From the NCBI GenBank assembly GCA_024760905.1, contig CM045737.1, forward strand, positions 14,131,226 through 14,195,225: a DNA stretch of 64,000 nucleotides. The letters are read 5' to 3'. The position numbers were made by a program, and so were the translations under genes. A model generated the notes under the pieces. The model made no database searches, was not told the DNA's origin, and saw only the letters and a list, made by a program, of their open reading frames with translations. Positions 10,370 to 20,564 of the stretch are shown here, piece by piece. How positions within the stretch are numbered: the first letter of the stretch is position 1; each line of letters starts with the position of its first letter. The DNA comes from Plotosus lineatus. Taxonomy: Eukaryota; Chordata; Actinopteri; Siluriformes; Plotosidae.

Positions 10370-11958
10370 TACAAACCAGATTCCAAAAAAATTGGGACAC
10401 CATACAAATTGTGAATAAAAACTGAATGCAATGATGTGAAAGTGCCAAATTTCAATATTTTATTTCGAGTAGAACATAGATGACAGTGTCAAAAGTTTAA
10501 ACTGAGAAAATGTATCATATTAAGAGGAAAATATGTTGATTTTAAATTTCATGGTGTCAACAAATCTCAAAAAAGTTGGGACAAGGCCATCTTCACCACT
10601 GTGAGGCATCCCTTCTTCATCGTACAACTGTCTGCAAATGTCTGGGGACCGAGGAGACAAGTTTTTCAAGTTTATAAATAGGAATGCTGTCCCATTCTTG
10701 TCTAATACAGGCCTCGAACTGTTCAACTGTCTTGGGCCTTCTTTGTTGCACCTTCCTCTTTATGATGCACCAAATGTTCTCTATAGGTGGAAGATCTGGA
10801 CTGCAGGCTGGCCGTTCCAATACCCGGATCCTTTTCCTATGCAGCCATGATGTTGTAATTAATGCTGCATGTGGTCTGGCATTATCATGTTGAAAAATGC
10901 AAGGTGTTCTCTGAAAGAGACAAAGTCTGGATGGGAGCATATGTTGTTTTAGAACCTGGATATAACTTTCTGCATTGACGGTACCTTTCTGGATGTGCAA
11001 GCTTCCCATGCCACACGCACTCATGCAACCCCATACCATCATAGATGCAGCTTCTGAACTGGTAACAGCTTGGGTTGTCCTTGTCCTCTTTAGTTTGCAT
11101 GACATGACGTCCCAGTTTTCCAAAAAGAACTTTGAATCGTAATTTGTCTGACCACAGAACAGTTTTCCACTTTGCCACACTCCATTTTAAAGACCCCTGG
11201 CCCAGAGAAAACGCCTGTGCTTTCCTGTTTGCGCTGGGTCCTGTTTAGAAATGGCGTCTTCTTTGTACTGTAAAAGTTTCAGCTGGCAACGGCGGATGGC
11301 ACAGTGGATTTTGTTCACCAACAATGGTTTCTGGAAGTATTGCTGAGCCCATTCTGTGATTCCCTTTACAGTAGCATTCCTGTTTGTGGTGCAGTGCTGT
11401 TTAAGAGCCCGAAGATCACAGGCATCCAGTATGGTATTTCGGCCTTGATCCTTACACAGAGAGATTGTTCCAGATTCCCTCAATATTTGGATGATGTTAT
11501 GCACTGTAGATAATGAGAACTTCAACCTCTTTGCAATTTTTCGCTGGGAAACACCTTTCTGATATTGCTCCACTATCTTTCTGCATAACAGTCGGGGAAT
11601 TGTTGATCCTTTACCCATCTTCACTTCTGAGAGACACTGCCACTCTGAGAAGCTCTTTTTACACTCAGTCAAGTTGCCAATGGACCTCATTGGTCTTCCA
11701 GCTGTTCGTTATAAGCGCAATTGACTTTTCTAGTCTCTTATTGCTACCTGGCCCAACTTTTTTTGAGATTTGTTGACACCATGAAATTTAAAATGAACAT
11801 ACTTTTTTCTTAAAATGATACATTTTCTCAGTTTAAACTTTTGACCCTTCTATCTATGTTCTATTCCATATATAAAATATTCGGCATTTCCACATCATTG
11901 CATTCATTTTTTTATTCACAATTTGTATAGTTCCAACTTTTTTGGAATCCAGTTTGTA
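10370..11958 (-). mobile_element. Tc1-like transposon with long inverted ends
   Basis: Both ends start TACAAACC/TACAAACT plus GATTCCAAAAAA. The inverted repeats are about 200 bp, with a direct-repeat pair in each arm: an outer ccaaaaaa.ttggga motif and an inner ctcaaaaaagttggg near 10566-10582 and 11752-11770. This is the IR/DR layout known from Sleeping Beauty-type elements. The TA dinucleotides at the ends are the expected target duplication. It encodes one broken DD34E transposase on the minus strand. Confidence 0.9.
10617..11618 (-). pseudogene. Tc1-like DD34E transposase, frameshifted
   Basis: The likely start MGKGSTIPRLL at 11618 opens a paired-type helix-turn-helix region (KIVEQYQKGVSQRKIAKRLK). 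This frame is lost near 11187. The first catalytic Asp region (VLWSDK) is in one frame, while FQHDNARPHAA and SPDLPPIENIW are in another (10617-11180). Exactly 34 residues separate the second Asp from the Glu, the DD34E signature of Tc1. The total length of about 330 codons fits the family. Frame changes make it non-functional; all three acidic residues can still be seen. Confidence 0.88.
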
Positions 11959-12242
11959 AGTTGAATACAATGTCTGGCATACTTGGGACTCACATATATC
12001 TTATATCAACTAATGCTTAGGGTGTTGGCAAGTGCTTGCAGTTTATGACCAATGATAATATAACTTATGCGGCAGATATCCCAAACAATCGATCATGTGA
12101 CAAATGAAACGCTGCTGCTTGCTGATTTGAATCAGATCTACAGTATACATTGCAGTATTAGCAATGCCAACAAAATCATAGTTTACTGCTAAAATCTCAC
12201 AGCAGCAAGATCTTCACTGACTTTAATAAGAGCAAATACCGA
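11959..12242. other. Spacer between the Tc1-like element and its duplicated end
   Basis: AT-rich; nothing recognised. It lies between two copies of the same Tc1 left end. Confidence 0.35.
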
Positions 12243-12250
12243 ATATATAT

Positions 12251-12582
12251 ATATATATATCTATATATATGTAAGTTACTCTTACAAACCAGATTCCAAA
12301 AAAATTGGGACACCATACAAATTGTGAATAAAAACTGAATGCAATGATGTGAAAGTGCCAAATTTCAATATTTTATTTCGAGTAGAACATAGATGACAGT
12401 GTCAAAAGTATAAACTGAGAAAATGTATCATTTTAAGAGGAAAATATGTTGATTTTAAATTTCATGGTGTCAACAAATCTCAAAAAAGTTGGGACAAGGC
12501 CATTTTCACCACTGTGAGGCGTCCCCTCTTCATCGTACAACTGTCTGCAAATGTCTGGGGACCGAGGAGACACGTTTTTCAA

Positions 12583-12583
<1 letters not shown>
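12251..12583 (-). repeat. Duplicated Tc1-like left end with its flank
   Basis: This is a direct copy of about 10346-10668. It includes gtaagttactct and TA repeat from outside the transposon, then about 300 bp of terminal repeat and transposase 3' end. It breaks off at tttttcaag into another TA tract (12586-12622). Because non-element flank is copied, it arose by segmental duplication, not transposition. Differences are few (for example aaagtttaaac versus aaagtataaac). Confidence 0.9.

Positions 12584-12585
<2 letters not shown>

Positions 12586-12622
<37 letters not shown>
12586..12622. repeat. (TA)n microsatellite at duplication breakpoint
   Basis: About 37 bp of TA directly at the truncated edge of the duplicated Tc1 end. 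Confidence 0.95.
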
Positions 12623-12631
<9 letters not shown>

Positions 12632-12689
12632 ATAGCTAATTAAATTATTTCTGCATCTTCATATTAAGGTTGTAAAATGCCACTTTCAT

Positions 12690-13422
12690 TTTCATGCAGG
12701 ATTGCAAGCTCTCATCTGTGAGCGGTGCGATGTTTTCTTTTGATGTAGTTCATGAAGGAAAAAGCTGGCTGACACAAATATGTGGATCCAAAGGTCAACA
12801 GGATTCAAAATGCATACTTTTCATGTTTATACAAGTTCTGCGAATGGCGTCCATGTATCAAACACAAAGAGGGGAAGTGAAGCTGTGCACCTCTCTGTAC
12901 ATCTCTAGCACACAATGTCATTTTGACCTTAAATGCTAAAACCTCCTCCAGCATCTTCAGGGCTGTCCTTTCTTTGCTTTCCCCTTTACTTTCCGCATTT
13001 TTTTTTATTTGCTCCAGGCAGACAGCAAACCGTTTCAGAACCTAAAATGTGGACAGCAACTGAACTCTGTCATGCAGCTGCAGATGACAATACTTCATTC
13101 CATAATGAGCAGAACTTTATTCTGGAAATGTCTTTCAAGGTTTAATTTTTCTTTCTAATTTAAGTTTTTCTAATCTAATTTAGAATTCTAATTTCTCACC
13201 ACATATTAAACATAACAGTAAACCAGTTTTGTCAGCAGTTGAGGCAAATTAATCTGTTCACAATGCATTGCACTTTCTTTAGAAACTATTTTGCTTCATA
13301 GATTCCTTTGCTCACTTCACCGGGGGTCAAAATGAGTCACTTGCCTGGCAGCAACATAAGCCACAGTAGCCACAGTAGAGGGATGAAAGAGCTTCATGGG
13401 GGTTGCCGAGTTCTGCTCTAAA
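12690..13422 (-). pseudogene. hAT transposase relic with dimerisation-domain trace and one terminus
   Basis: On the minus strand, from the end near 13420 (gagcagaactcggcaacc), the sequence passes agctctttcatccctct, which matches the 9695 fragment. It ends in a degraded C-terminus: FGSTYLC then FSFMNYIK in one frame and LTDESLQSC in the next. This resembles the hAT C-terminal dimerisation region of GTF2IRD2/ZBED-type transposases. Most of the catalytic core is deleted or unreadable. Confidence 0.6.
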
Positions 13423-13489
13423 CACTCCCAACACAATCATCCATTATATGTATATATAGGTTCAAAGTATGAGGGACATTATATTTAAT

Positions 13490-13762
13490 TTATGTATAAC
13501 CTACAAATAACATGTGTGAATGACCACATAACTTACCTACAACTTGTCAGCATATGTGGAATGTATGAGCTGTATGCTAGCATACTGTACCTCAAAGATT
13601 TTGTGAATGCAAAAAAAGTTATCTATGAGCTCCCCGTACTAAGATTTATATCAGCATGCTGTAACTTACACAAAAATTACATACTTGATGGACACCAGAA
13701 TATTCACCAAATTTCTCATATGTTGGCATACTCTGTTTAATTGTCAGTGTGTGACAGGGGCT
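13490..13762 (-). repeat. Unclassified repeat X, copy 2 (inverted)
   Basis: Inverted partner of 9955-10180, longer and somewhat diverged. It starts on the minus strand at cccctgtcacacactg. Confidence 0.45.
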
Positions 13763-13779
13763 TTGGAGGTTTTCTGGGA

Positions 13780-13975
13780 AAATCCAACTGGGAGGAAGCC
13801 CTGGGGCAGACCTTAAACTTGCTGGTGGGATTATATATCCTGTCTGGCATGGAAACCCCTCAGGATCCCCAGGAGGAACGAGAGAGTGTGATTGGTTAGA
13901 CGGGTACCATGGTTTCCCTTGAAGACCTGTTGCATCCTTGACATAACCTCGGATAAGCGGAGGAAAACGGAGGAG
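13780..13975 (+). mobile_element. Rex3 3'-end fragment
   Basis: Translation patches GRKPWGRP, WWDYISCLAW and RIPRRN follow the C-terminus of the Rex3 copy ([19 protein letters not shown]...). The nucleotide end ggataagcggaggaaaa is the Rex3-type 3' end. The fragment is 5'-truncated and degenerate, without the usual repeat tail. Confidence 0.7.
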
Positions 13976-14057
13976 TTATTGGTGAAATATAGCAGAAATT
14001 ATATGTTGTAATGTTAGCAATTCTTAAAACGAATGAAATAAATGTGTAGGCCTGCAC

Positions 14058-14251
14058 AGGGCAGTGATGGACCACTGGTTAACACTGGGTTGCTGATCAG
14101 AAGGTCTGGGGTTCAAGCCTCAGTATCACGAAGCTGCCATTGTTGAGGACTTGAGCAAGGCTCTTAACCCTCAGCTGCTCAACTGTTTAAATGAAACAAA
14201 AATCTAAGTCGCTCTGGATAAGAGCATCTGCAAAATGACATAAATGCAAAT
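14058..14251 (+). mobile_element. SINE-C, HAmo-like tRNA-derived SINE
   Basis: The head gcagtgatggaccactgg and B-box-like ggggttcaagcctc are followed by gagcaaggctcttaaccct, and the 3' end reads agtcgctctggataagagc with an atgcaaat-type terminus. This 3' end is familiar from SINEs of catfishes and cyprinids. It is the best taxonomic hint in the window. Confidence 0.75.
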
Positions 14252-14364
14252 TACTTTCTCTAGGACTGTATTTAAGCCTCAGTAAACATAGATGCCTTTC
14301 TGGCAATAGTCAGAAAAATACCTTGATGAATACATATCTCATTGAAATTCACACGCCTTTAATA

Positions 14365-14703
14365 TTCATTCATTCATTTTCTGAACTGCTTATTCCGAAT
14401 CAGGCTTGCAGGGAGGTTGGTGCCCATCTCAACCGAATCTAGGTGAGGGCGGAGTATACCCTGGACAGCTCACCAGGCCACTGCAGGGCCAACACATATA
14501 CAACCATTCATACTCACACTCGCACCTAGGGGTGATTTAGAATAGCTGGTTAGCATACTGTGCGAAGGAATGTGGAGGAAACCGGGTACCACACAAGCAC
14601 GGGGAGAACATGCAAACTCTGCACAAAAACGCCTGAGCTGGGAATCAAACCCAGGACCTTCCTGCTGTGAGGTGGACGTGCTAACCACTACACCCCCGTG
14701 CCA
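14365..14703 (-). mobile_element. SINE-B, most complete copy
   Basis: On the minus strand it has: a tRNA-like head with tagtggttagcacgtcc (A-box) and gggtttgattccc-like B-box; the middle block with agtttgcatgttctccc; and a 3' tail from ggcctggtgagctgtcc to cagttcagaaaatgaatg with TTCA repeats. The last 120 bp or so match the SINE-A type 1 tail, so the two SINEs share a 3' module although their heads and bodies differ. Confidence 0.85.
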
Positions 14704-15089
14704 CTGACTTTAATCTTTTGATAATATTTTGAGTTCGAATATGGCTTGATACTGCATAATAACATGTGTATAGTATCTTGCTTTTTTCTTATTGTGTGCA
14801 TTTCTGTGATAAATCGCATACCAAGTTAAACTGAACAGCAATCTGATAACTCTGAAAGGCGTGTAAGTGTGGATAAGGTATTTAACCCAAGGCTAAGGAA
14901 GTGGCTCCTGCAGCTAAGGCTAAGTGGTACTGTTTCGTTTCACAAAATACCAAAGTGTCCCGACTGATGTGTTTCCTACCACTCATGTCTATGCTGTGGC
15001 TCCACCTGCTTACTTCACAGGTGACATTGTCATCCTGCTACCTCATGACTTTTTTGATGCTGTCATTTCACCAACTTCCATGCTGATCT
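14704..15089. other. Single-copy stretch
   Basis: Small frames only; no repeat recognised. Confidence 0.35.
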
Positions 15090-15650
15090 TTTTTTTTTCT
15101 GTAGCGCCCCCTCTAGGAAGAAAAAAAAAAACATTTCATGCCCCCCATCACCCTGATAGCAACTAATTATTAGTACACCTCTGCATAACATTGTATCTTT
15201 ATTAACATTAAAAACAAGAAAAGAAAGAAATATAATTCAACTAACCAGAAAGAAAAAAAAAAAAACCTTCATTAACATTTTTAAATCTGTAATAGAAAAG
15301 ATTTAAAGTGCACCAAACTGACTGAAATAATAATAAAAAAATACATTCTTATTTAAACTAATTTTACTTATTTATGTCTTAATATCACCGTCTCTCTCCA
15401 CTTTTCTCTTCGTTCCTTTGACAAACTTTTCCGTGTTGTTTCTTGAGGGGTTGTTAACTGCACTTCATATCGTATGCTTGTGCGAGAAACTGCCACACCA
15501 TAGCATGACAATGAGAGCGCCACTGCCAACTACTGGAGTGGAGGTGAAATTACACTTAATTCTCATACACTATTCCAGAAAAGCATGTTCCCCAGGGTCT
15601 TCCCCCAGCATCACACCACTTCCCCATGGCATCATACCCCCCAGAGGGGA
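15090..15650 (+). mobile_element. Non-autonomous hAT, copy 2, ends lost
   Basis: Shares with 4629-5245 words such as agtacacctctgcataac, ccgtctctctccac and gccactgccaacta. Both terminal inverted repeats are missing, so no target duplication can be read. Confidence 0.8.
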
Positions 15651-15702
15651 GGGGGGGTGTCATAGATTGTTTATATTGTAAATATAATTTATTTATATAA
15701 CA

Positions 15703-15703
<1 letters not shown>

Positions 15704-15789
<86 letters not shown>

Positions 15790-15829
15790 GACTACTACTA
15801 CTACTACTACTACTAATAATAATAAGCAC
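15704..15829. repeat. (ATT)n-(AAT)n-(ACT)n compound microsatellite
   Basis: About 46 bp of ATT passes into about 38 bp of AAT, its reverse complement, so the array forms a near-perfect hairpin. ACT triplets and a short AAT run follow. Confidence 0.95.
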
Positions 15830-15836
15830 TACATTA

Positions 15837-16184
15837 ATGTCATTTTTCAACAGCTGAAATAAAGTTGGTTGGGAAGTAGAGCTTGAACTTTTCTTAAAAA
15901 AAAAAATAAATAAATAAAATAAAAACAGGTGATGGTGCACCAGCTGAGAGAATGAAGGCTCAATCTCAGGCTCACCCAAAATCCCTGCTATTGTCAAATG
16001 ACTGACATGTAATCGAGAGAATCCGGTCATTTTTCAAAATAAAAGTTTTCTTTTTTCAAAAATAAAGATTGATCAGACTGAGATAATAAATAAAACAGAA
16101 ATAATGAATTTTTTTTCTGCAGACCGGTACCAATTGAGCTGCGGACAGAGGCCGGTCCGCGGACCGGTGGTTGGGGACTCCTGC
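15837..16184 (-). mobile_element. hAT-type element fragment with GC-rich terminus
   Basis: On the minus strand it begins near caggagtccccaaccacc and contains ggtccgcggaccggcctc, a palindromic motif typical of a common hAT terminus. It continues through an AT-rich interior also present at 1-156. No transposase. Confidence 0.65.
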
Positions 16185-16382
16185 CTCACACCATAGACAG
16201 TGAGAGATAGACAGACATAGCCAGCCTTTTATAACCCAGTTAGCAGCACTGGGGGTGGGGGGTGGGGTGGAGGTGGGGTAAGTGACAACCTTATGGAGAG
16301 TGGGACTTGAACCCCCAACCTTAGGATCAGTGATCCAGTGCCCTATACCACTAGACCACCACTAGACCACCACTGCCCCACT
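16185..16382 (-). mobile_element. SINE-A head and body, tail missing
   Basis: The tRNA-like head is well preserved on the minus strand (tggtctagtggtatagggc) and part of it is duplicated (two copies of actagaccacc). The 3' part is absent; the piece abuts the hAT terminus at 16184. Confidence 0.8.
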
Positions 16383-17296
16383 GAGTTAGCAATATGACAT
16401 GCCATTAACCTGGATATGAGTAACACAAGCCCTCCAAGTCTGGTGGAATTGACTGTGGTGACTCATTTTTGCGAACGTATCAAGATTACTGACTATGCTG
16501 AGGAATGCAAACCTCTGAGTTACATGATCTCAGCTCCTTTATCATTGATTTTAGCTGAGCCATGTCTGCAACCAAGGGAGTAATATGTCTAGAGAGCAAC
16601 TCAGACTGCTTTCTGAGATCCTGCATTTCTTATCGGTGTCACCAGATTTTGGCATTTGCAAATAAAAAGCCATTTAAAGCTTGAACTTGGCCAAAATAAT
16701 TCTAAGCCAATTTTGAGAATTATTATTTGAACCATTTGGCATTAGAACACAAGAGGGTTTGCGTAGACTAGTCAGCTAATAGATCAACTAGTCATGACCA
16801 CACAGGTTTGTTAGATTTATTTATAAAAGATTGGAAGCATATTTGAAATGTAATGCGTACCCTAAGTATGACAGCTGATTAAAATAACATTATTTTTTAT
16901 AAAATAATTAAATAAAAAATCAAACCCAGACTCGAAAACCTATCAGAAGACATCTATCAGGAGCTTTTATTTTTATTTATGTATTTATTTATTTATTTAT
17001 TTTTGTCTAAATCTGTATGATTGCATGCATTAACACGCATTAAGAGTATTGCTGCACATACAACACCTACATACTATATATGATTGATGTGTGAGAATGT
17101 CACATTATTGTAATTATGTTTGGATATGTGTCATCAAAAGCATAACCGAATGCAGGGGAGCTCACAGAGTGCAGGATACTTTGGGTAGTCACAAATGGAT
17201 TACAGATTGGTCGCAACCTGTAAACAAAACGAGGCCCTACTTTATCACCACTATTGTTGTGGTCATGCCGAGGCATTCAATGCGAGAGCAGATGAA
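16383..17296. other. Single-copy stretch
   Basis: No repeat recognised apart from an ATTT run at 16966-17003. It lies upstream of the THAP-like relic and could belong to the same degraded element. Confidence 0.35.
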
Positions 17297-17514
17297 ATGT
17301 CAAGCAAATGTTCTGTAATAAGTTGTTCTAATCACATGGATCGATAAATTGACAGGTAGTTTTATCAAGTTCTGGCAATTATTAAAATCCAGAGTGTGCA
17401 CAGAAAAGAACTGTGTCGAAAAACACAAGTCAGAAGGTTTAGTAGTTATATCCAGAGCGTATCTGAATGAAAAGAAGACTGAGATCAATGGATGCAGTGA
17501 GCATTTCATAACCG
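17297..17514 (+). pseudogene. THAP-domain exon relic followed by a splice-donor-like site
   Basis: ATG at 17297 gives a CSVISCSN start, which fits the first Cys pair of a C2CH THAP zinc finger. Stops follow after 16 codons. In another frame, INGCSEHFITG at about 17489-17518 fits the closing CxxHF of the fold, and the next bases ggtaagt are a consensus 5' splice site. THAP fingers occur in P-element-type and Kolobok transposases and in host THAP proteins. In-frame stops make this a relic; its origin is unresolved. Confidence 0.5.
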
Positions 17515-17912
17515 GTAAGTGTACATGTGAAACTTTTTTGGGAGTTTTGTTTAGTTTCTAATAAAAAAGAAACCCCCAAAAAAACCAAAACAACTTATGC
17601 TCATTATAAACAGTTATATAAATAGCGCAAGCAAAAAAATAGACTGTGAGGAAGTACGCCTAGATACCTTTGTTCGACGAGAATCTGCTTGTTTTCTTGC
17701 ATTTTACATATACATATGACACTCCCCGACTTACGTTTATCCATTTTACATTTTTTCAATTTAATGTTTTTTGTTTTAAAAAAAAAAGTCAAATTTTGAG
17801 TTAGACGTACCCACGTAGTACGCTGACGTACTGACGCAATGACACTGCATTCAATGTTTATAAACTACAGACGGATAGACTGAGTGTATATATATATATA
17901 TATATATATATA
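17515..17912. other. AT-rich spacer
   Basis: Contains cactccccgacttacg near 17719, which looks like a stray Tigger-type end, and a TA tract at 17887-17912. Nothing coding. Confidence 0.35.
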
Positions 17913-17913
17913 G

Positions 17914-18680
17914 TAGGCCCTTGACATTCACGGGAGTTTGGTTTCGGCCCTACCACGAATCGAGATAATCCGCAAGTTCTGTACCCGGAAGTAAAACCCC
18001 ATGTATGACGTCACATGTGCGAATGAGCAGCTGTAAGTAAAATCCTATGTATCTATTACATGCACTAAAATATGCTTCTTCAACACATTCTATAGACAGT
18101 CTTACTCATTAATACAGTATTAATGTAGTAAATTACTATATTTATATTTACAAATATATTATATATATTTATATACTTTTCAATTTTTACTGTTGTATTT
18201 ATTAATGCTAAAATATAAACATTATACAGCATGCGCATAAAACACCTTTCAGTACATTCTCTTTATAAACATACAGCACTGTAGTTTTCAAAAATGCCCA
18301 CTAGAGGAACGCACTGTATTGCATTAGGCATGACACAACTGAATTCAGGTATTAACTGCATTAAGTACAAGCTTATTGGTCCGATGGGATTCACATCAGT
18401 GCAGGGTGTGTTCTAAACTAGTTCAACGGCACCCTTGTGCACTTGAAAGACCAGAAGTCTGTATAACCCACAGCAAGTACACTACTTTTGCAAGTACACT
18501 ACTTTCGGTTTTGAGCGCCTCACATATTGTAAGCGTTGATTGGCTGTTTTAAGCTTCATGTAAAGTAACTCGGTATAAATAAGTGACTTATTTGAAATTA
18601 ATGTTGATATTATTTGATATATTTGATATTATTTTACAATGTTATGCTCATAATCATTGATTTAGGGGTGTTTTATGAGA
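17914..18680 (+). mobile_element. Tigger f copy 2
   Basis: Starts at gtaggcccttgacattcac beside a TA tract. It is the inverted mate of 893-1643 along its whole length. Non-coding. Confidence 0.6.
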
Positions 18681-18750
18681 TACAGTAATGGTATTCATGG
18701 ATGTATAGTACAGTATGAGCATCTCATGAACATGATCATGAGCGTCTCTC

Positions 18751-19096
18751 TAACAACAGTGGTGGTCTAGTGGATAGGGCGCAGGATCGCTGATCCTAAG
18801 GTTGGGGGTTCAAGTCCCCACAAGGTTGTCACTATCCCCCCAGTGCAGATAACTGGGATATCAAAGGTGGGCCATGTCTCTCACTATCTATGGTGTGAGG
18901 CATGTAAAAGAACCATTGCTGACTTTCGTAAAGAGTAGCTGCAAAGCCGTCAGCGTGTTTCTGTCCCTTGCCAAAAGGGTTGTGACAGGAAGGGCATCCG
19001 ACGTAAAAACCTATGCCAAATCAAATGTGCGAATCAGATGATTCACCGTGCCGACTCCTGAGAAAAGGGAAAAAGCCGAAAGGAAGGAAGAAAATA
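18751..19096 (+). mobile_element. SINE-A with tail type 2 (RTE-derived)
   Basis: The head has cagtggtggtctagtgg and gggggttcaagtcccc, and the body matches other SINE-A copies up to cagcgtgtttctg. After that the sequence switches to aggaagggcatccgacgt plus tgccaaatcaaatgtgcg, matching the 5' end of the RTE copy (47009-47040). It then reads gagaaaagggaaaaagccga, matching the RTE 3' end (49903-49925). The tail is therefore a fusion of both RTE ends. Confidence 0.85.
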
Positions 19097-19100
19097 TATA

Positions 19101-19283
19101 CAGGGATCCCTCACTTTTCGCGGTTAATTGGGACCGAGATCCCCGAATTTCGCAAAGTAGGAACCCCCCCCCTCGATGTATATGTGTATGTAATATCAAT
19201 GAATACACATTCAATGCTATGAATGCTTATAATAGCAATTAAACATTAAAAATAATACATATGATGTAAATAAAATATAGATA

Positions 19284-19324
<41 letters not shown>

Positions 19325-19544
19325 AGATGCGCACCTCACAAAATAAAAGTAGTTTTGATGGGAGATTTTGGGTTCTTTTTTGTTTTGTGTTTGTTTAGGT
19401 TTTCTTTTTTTCCACATAATTGGCCTTGTTTTTGTGGCATTTACCTTAACTTTTCCCCCTATTCATCCTTAATTGCCTTATTTTTTTTTAATTTGATGCA
19501 CTGAAGCTGTTTGAATTGAAACCCAAAATAGCTAGGGATCCCTG
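19101..19544 (+). mobile_element. Tigger a, complete non-autonomous copy
   Basis: Ends are cagggatccctcacttttc and its approximate inverse gctagggatccctg, bounded by TA on both sides (19099-19100, 19545-19546). This is the duplication expected for Tc1/mariner/pogo transposition. A CA tract at 19287-19321 lies inside. It inserted, or was captured, directly after the SINE-A tail. No transposase. Confidence 0.8.
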
Positions 19545-19575
19545 TATATATCTATTTTTTCCTGTCATGACCGTC

Positions 19576-19632
<57 letters not shown>

Positions 19633-20564
19633 ACTAGGTTGTTTACAAAAGCAAACTGTACATTTGGTCATTGCTTGATTTTGTCTAAAACTCCATCTTC
19701 TGGAGACTGTAAAGGTCTATTCCTTTATATAAAGCTATTCTGTCATGGTATGTCTGATGTGTAGCAATGGGTAGCATAAAAATACTGCAAGAGGGCTCTC
19801 TTTGCAGCGTGGTGATCTTGTTTGGTGATTATTTTGCCACAAAAATGTTGTACGTGCTCATTGCAGCCCATCTATTATTACTTGACAGAGTTATAATGAG
19901 ATGTCTCCCATGAGTGGGCATCAGAAAAACAGTTTGCCCCATGTTTATGGATTGAGAAATTTTCTGTTAAAAAAACTTTTCCAGGCCCCACCCGTCATCT
20001 AAGTTTGATGAAAATAGAGTCAGTATTTTGGGGTAATTCTGCTAAGAGGCAAACAAACAGATGCTGAAGAATATATAACCTTTCCTGCCAGGTTGTAAAG
20101 GTAACTACTGTACATTGTTTGCGGTTCCTGTATTAGCCTGTGCATCTGTACATTCTCACTGTCCAGAGAGCACAGCAGAAATGCATTGAAAAAAAAAATC
20201 CTAATCTTAAATGAAACCATATGGAGGAGAATAAAAGATATGTATAAGAACATAATACAGCAAACAGCAATACACGTTAACAGAAATTATGATTATGCAC
20301 TCTAACTAGAGTCATCTAGATATCCAATTGATCATCATGTCCTGGCTTTGAGATACAAAGTACTTAACAGAAATGAAATCTCATACTTATGTCACTCAAT
20401 ATTTTGCACAGGCTACAATTACAGCCCTATTTGCGTGAAAACACTGCATTTATGCTTCTATTAGTTCTGCATTTTTATACTGCATGTAAGACTTGAAATT
20501 TGACTTATGCAATGGATATATATATTAGTATTATAAGCTAAATGAGAATGTTTTCTATCTTTTG
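19545..20564. other. (TA)n tract and single-copy stretch
   Basis: A TA tract spans 19579-19628. Around 19985-20060 the sequence (ggggtaattctgctaagagg then aaacaaacaga) resembles a dispersed LINE-type 3' end, but I cannot assign it. The rest is AT-rich and unremarkable. Confidence 0.35.
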
